64,000 bases of DNA. It comes from Adiantum capillus-veneris (Eukaryota > Streptophyta > Polypodiopsida > Polypodiales > Pteridaceae). The stretch spans positions 102,117,311 to 102,181,310 of the forward strand of contig CM043947.1 of assembly GCA_014529385.2 (NCBI GenBank). Reading direction: 5' to 3'. Below the pieces are notes generated by a model. That model saw only the letters and a list, made by a program, of their open reading frames with translations. It was not told where the DNA came from and searched no databases. Below, in pieces: positions 60,437 to 64,000 of the stretch; the first letter of the stretch is position 1; each line of letters starts with the position of its first letter. Both the position numbers and the translations under genes were made by a program.

Positions 60437-61237
60437 TTTGTCATGATAGCACTCACTCTCCCTCTCTCTTTCGCACACACTGAATCCTGACACACACTTT
60501 TCCTTTCCCCACCTAGCGACAAAAAACCTTCCCGTTTACACTTTCAACCTACACCAAGGGACTGGGAGTGTGAATTATACTTGGATTAAGAGGGCTCCCC
60601 CATAGGCCTGCGTATGCTCAATCGTTTTTCTGACAACCTATTGTGTGGAGTTCACGAGGCATCCGTGCAATTTTTAAGGGGGGGTCCCTCCAGCTCACAA
60701 TTGCCTCTTAACAAGAAGACAATGAAGAGTGTGTGTGAGTGGATGCATGCGTGCACGGTGCAGATGTAGTGTGAGAAGGAGAGAGAGAGAGAGAGAGAGA
60801 GTAGACCATTTTGTGGGTGGAGCAAGACTCAAGATGAGCTACTCCTTAAATGTATATATATACAATCAACAAGGTGGTCCGTGGACGGAAGCTTGGGCAG
60901 TCATGCAAGACACATATGCCTTTACTCCAACAATCTCCCATTTAAAGGCGAATGTGTCGACAAGTGGGTCCTACTAGCAAAACTACTAGTATGTACAAGA
61001 AAACAGGTGAGAGACTCTCTCAACTAACACCCGCTGGCTCGCTCAATCGATCTACATGTAGCTGTATCGGCTCTAGTGATAGGCGAGCGTGCGTATCCAC
61101 GTTAGAGCTTGCATGTAAATCCCGCAGACAACCTCGTATGGTCTACAAAACTCCAATATGCATCATGCTAATGCCAGTCAGCGTATGACTAACAATCTTT
61201 GCTACAAGTGCTCCCACTACAGTTGCTAGGTCGGGCC
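59433..61237. other. Presumed 5' UTR and promoter side of the NDR kinase
   Basis: No protein gene recognised. A CAG|GTACCC donor-like site on the minus strand near 60,148 and acceptor-like CAG sites near 59,630 could mark a 5' UTR intron. The TC/GA tract at 60402-60433 lies about 1 kb upstream of the start codon and a short GA tract at 60,780-60,801. Confidence 0.4.
60402..60433. repeat. (TC)n tract upstream of the NDR kinase
   Basis: Reads as GA repeat in the direction of NDR transcription. GA repeats can bind BBR/BPC factors in plant promoters; a role here is inference only. Confidence 0.85.
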
Positions 61238-61549
61238 TCAACACTGGTAGGTCGTACATGCTGACGAAATCTGTGCAAACCTGGCTGTACTCGCCTCCCC
61301 TGCACTATTTGCAATCACTGCATCATCAGGATTACCCATCGCGTATGGATGTGTCAGCGTCGACACTCGGATGGCTACGTTCCTCTCGCCCTTAGGCAAA
61401 ATTGTGCATCCTAGCACCAACTCATCAGCCTCTAGCATGAGCATATCAAAGAACTCCGAGTCTGTCATCTCTAATCTCCGTTGTTGTCTTATACGTCTGA
61501 AACAACGGCGCCTAATATGCCCTATGTGACCACAATGCCAACATCGCAT
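61238..61549 (-). pseudogene. Gag-like zinc-knuckle fragment
   Basis: 103 residues from an ATG. A CX2CX4HX4C knuckle (CWHCGHIGHIRRRC) at residues 3-16 is followed by an Arg-rich stretch and an acidic segment (MTDSEFFDMLMLEADELVLG). The knuckle at the very start means the capsid part is missing or out of frame upstream. Probably the C-terminal end of a retrotransposon Gag; a cellular zinc-knuckle protein exon cannot be excluded. Confidence 0.5.
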
Positions 61550-64000
61550 GTATCGGCAACTACGTCATCGTCTCTCTCAAGTCATCACCGGAGACTGTCA
61601 CACATATCTGCAACCATAAGTGAATGTCAAGAAACTATGGCAAGAAAACCTGGGAGAAAACTGGCACAGTCTCCCCTGTAAACTAAGTACAGAACTCTAG
61701 CAAAAGCTCAACCATAGAGCCGCCAAACTGGCAACAAAGTGGGAGATAACTCGACGACTACACAATCATGAAACCCATGATCAAATGCGTCAAAATGGAT
61801 GCTCACATATGCATAAAATCATCTCCACAATCTGCTATAACTGCAAGCATACAATCTGGGACAAACAACTCAACTGAGCGTAAAGTGCATAACCATATAC
61901 GCAAGTAGTGACCAAACTAGCTCAAAACGCATTCCACAACAAAAACTGCCTGCAAAAATCTGCAAAAACCTATGAAACCTATGACTGTCTATCTGTAGCC
62001 ACACAAGCATACGCAATCCTCACTCCTGCGAGAGTGGGTACAAGAACACTAAAATGTGTCCAAGCTGACAAAACCCGTCAAAGTGGGAGTCAAACTCAAC
62101 CAGTAAACTATCATAGAGCATAACCGCATATACGCATGGAACATGGCAAGAATCTAGGAAAAATTTGACAGAATTTCCCTCGAAAACTGAGTGAAAACTC
62201 AAAACGTCTCACCAATATTACATAAAGTATACAAACACTCAATGTCTCAGTAAACAGATCCACAGCTATATATAATATGCCAAAACCCTGGCAAACAAGC
62301 TCACTCCTGATCGAGCGGCTCTTAGGACCTCTACCTGTCAAAAAACATTGCAAACCTGTGAACCAGCTACATGCGAGCTATAACTAGCTCAAGTTGTATC
62401 CGCACATGCATACAAAGCATGAGACTGCACAAAACCATGCTAAAAGCTACTCTCTGGAATGTCCCACACAATCATACATAGTTTGCACTGCAAGAAAGCA
62501 CAAATTGTGAGCAAAACTGTCTGGAATCTAGTGCACTACCTCATCGATAAAAAAAAACACGTTGACTGGAAATCAAAATTCAAAGCACAATCAACCAGTT
62601 GCGCATGGTCAAAATCATCATCTGAGAGCCACGCTCGCAGGAAAAACTGCTCCAAAATGGTCCGTCGGAGCCACTATGTGTCAGTGTGTGCCACCGAAGC
62701 TGAGAAATGGGAGTACCATCGAAGCCAAAATGCTAAATTGAGATTGGGATTCTGGGGGATGTCCGTCGGAGAAAATCCACTCCGGAATGGGGCATGGGAG
62801 GGAAGTCACTGGCGAAGCTACACTAGAGAGGAGAGCCCAACTTCTCTTGCTCGCTCTCCCTATGTAGAAGCCGAGAAAAGAAGGTCGATGTTGCCTTCCG
62901 TCCGCCGGATGGAAGCGCTCATTAAGGTTGTAGATGCCGATGTTGAAAGCCTATTTTGATGTCGTCTACGAGAAAGCCAGGTCGAAGCTACGAAGACGCT
63001 GAGAGAATTGTCCGGGAGAAGTGCTCTGAACCGTGAAAAGAACCACCGAAATCGGGCAAAAAGCCGTTGAAACATGTAGGGCTGATACCAAGGAAAACCC
63101 GAGCTTACTCGCCTGAGTGAACCAGTGCTATCTGGATACGTGTGATGTCGAATCTTTGCCGGATGAGAGACGATACACTCTCTCTCCGCCCCTCACTCTA
63201 TTCTGACGTCGCTGATGCGAGTGTTGCGGCTACTTGCGCTTTGCCTATGCTTGAGTTGCTTCTCATCGAGCGAAGAGGGGCTTGGAAAGATTTCTAAAAA
63301 AAACTTCCTTCTAATGTCAAAACACTTCCCTACTGCTTTCGAACTCTGTGAGTGTGTGTGCGTGCGCGCTCGCATTAGCAAATGTGCGCGCGCATTAGCA
63401 AACACCACATCTCAATTCTCTACTCAAAGTTCTCCAAGCTCCCATGCTATGCTCTCTACATCAAGTATACATTGCTTTGAGTAGCTACAAAGTAATCTAA
63501 AAAATGTTGCCAATTTTGCACTGTTCGATGCTCTCTCTAGATTTAATTCCTTGGAGAGAGTGCCCGTGAGTGCCCAATTTCCTACTTGCGGCCCCCTCTT
63601 TGCCGAAACATGCTTTGCTAATGGCTTGCCTTTGTCCAATATGTGTGTGTGTGTGTGTGCAACACACACCACTTCCACCAGCGCCGTCGAATTGTGATGC
63701 TCCCTCTGCTTTTCTGTTGCACACTGTTCAGTATCAATCAAAAGCTTTTAGCATTGCCTTGTTGACTTAATTCAGCACTGCAGGATCTTTCCCTTGACAT
63801 GCCTTGCACATCCCCTTGCTTTTCCTACCAAGACCTTGCAGACTTGCTCACTGCTTTGAGTTTTTTAATTCAACTGCTCAATTTCCTTTTCAAGCCTCTG
63901 CAGGACCTGTACTCGTCATTGCTACCGACTTTACTTGCACATTAATTTTCTTGCTCGATATTCCTGCAGGGCTCTCCTTGCTCATGTCCGATTCTTGCAG
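61550..64000. other. Unassigned right-hand end
   Basis: A plus-strand frame of 166 residues (62459-62959) is open, but its composition and overlap with equally open minus frames do not support a gene. A TGGTATCAG-like text at 63,081-63,090 on the minus strand lacks a proper LTR end beside it. A GT run lies at 63,642-63,660. Confidence 0.4.

Noticed and set aside
62459-62959. 166-residue plus-strand ORF near the right edge
   Set aside because: No recognisable domain, odd composition, and competing open frames on the other strand; not supported as a gene.
63075-63095. TGGTATCAGC on the minus strand as a primer binding site
   Set aside because: The adjacent sequence lacks an LTR end in CA, and only 9-10 bases match the tRNA-iMet complement.

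Overview
The window is AT-rich nuclear DNA from a land plant. It carries one clear host gene, a plant-type NDR (AGC family) protein kinase, and a plant-specific Tat-lineage Ty3 retrotransposon. Long TC/GA, GT and CA microsatellites, layered transposon debris and introns of 4-5 kb suggest a large repeat-rich genome such as that of a fern or another non-flowering vascular plant; this placement is inference. Coordinates were read by eye without alignment software.

Layout: 0.5-1.2 kb holds a decayed kinase-like fragment (minus). 2.75-7.8 kb holds two truncated copia elements of one family facing each other; the plus-strand LTR is split by a small inverted-repeat transposon. 7.98-8.96 kb holds a decayed transposon-type protein interrupted by a GC-rich hairpin. 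9-19 kb is mostly microsatellites and small duplications, with one decayed signal-peptide/membrane protein gene at 13.5-14.9 kb. 19.75-21.1 kb is a second copia remnant. 21.1-25.9 kb is an unusual region: thousands of bases built from the half-site TATGCTA, in one orientation on the left and mainly the opposite orientation on the right, around two gene fragments, one of them an FCP1/HAD-type phosphatase.

26,924-39,263 is a nearly intact, very young LTR retrotransposon on the minus strand: LTRs of 2,686 and 2,680 bp, 4-bp target duplication, PBS, PPT, TATA box, gag and a full-length pol. Pol has protease, RT, a degenerate first RNase H, a second RNase H with all catalytic residues, and a D,D(35)E integrase. 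Between the PBS and gag it carries four extra ORFs forming two duplicated families (A1/A2, B1/B2). B1 and B2 have no ATG at their start, and a donor-like site in A1 joins in frame to acceptor-like sites in both. This suggests a shared first exon alternatively spliced to either of two paralogous second exons, and it is the strongest candidate for an undescribed system here. The element sits inside an older unknown ORF whose reading frame resumes on the other side.

45,437-59,432 (minus) is the NDR kinase: 13 coding exons, 569 codons, every junction GT-AG and every phase matching. Introns 2 and 5 are swollen by transposons, including a non-autonomous hAT-like element with a perfect 8-bp target duplication, two retroelement ends with tRNA-Met-type primer sites, and a Ty3-type fragment with one LTR. 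60-64 kb holds the presumed kinase promoter side and a gag-like zinc-knuckle fragment. Apart from the kinase and the Tat element, almost nothing here appears functional.
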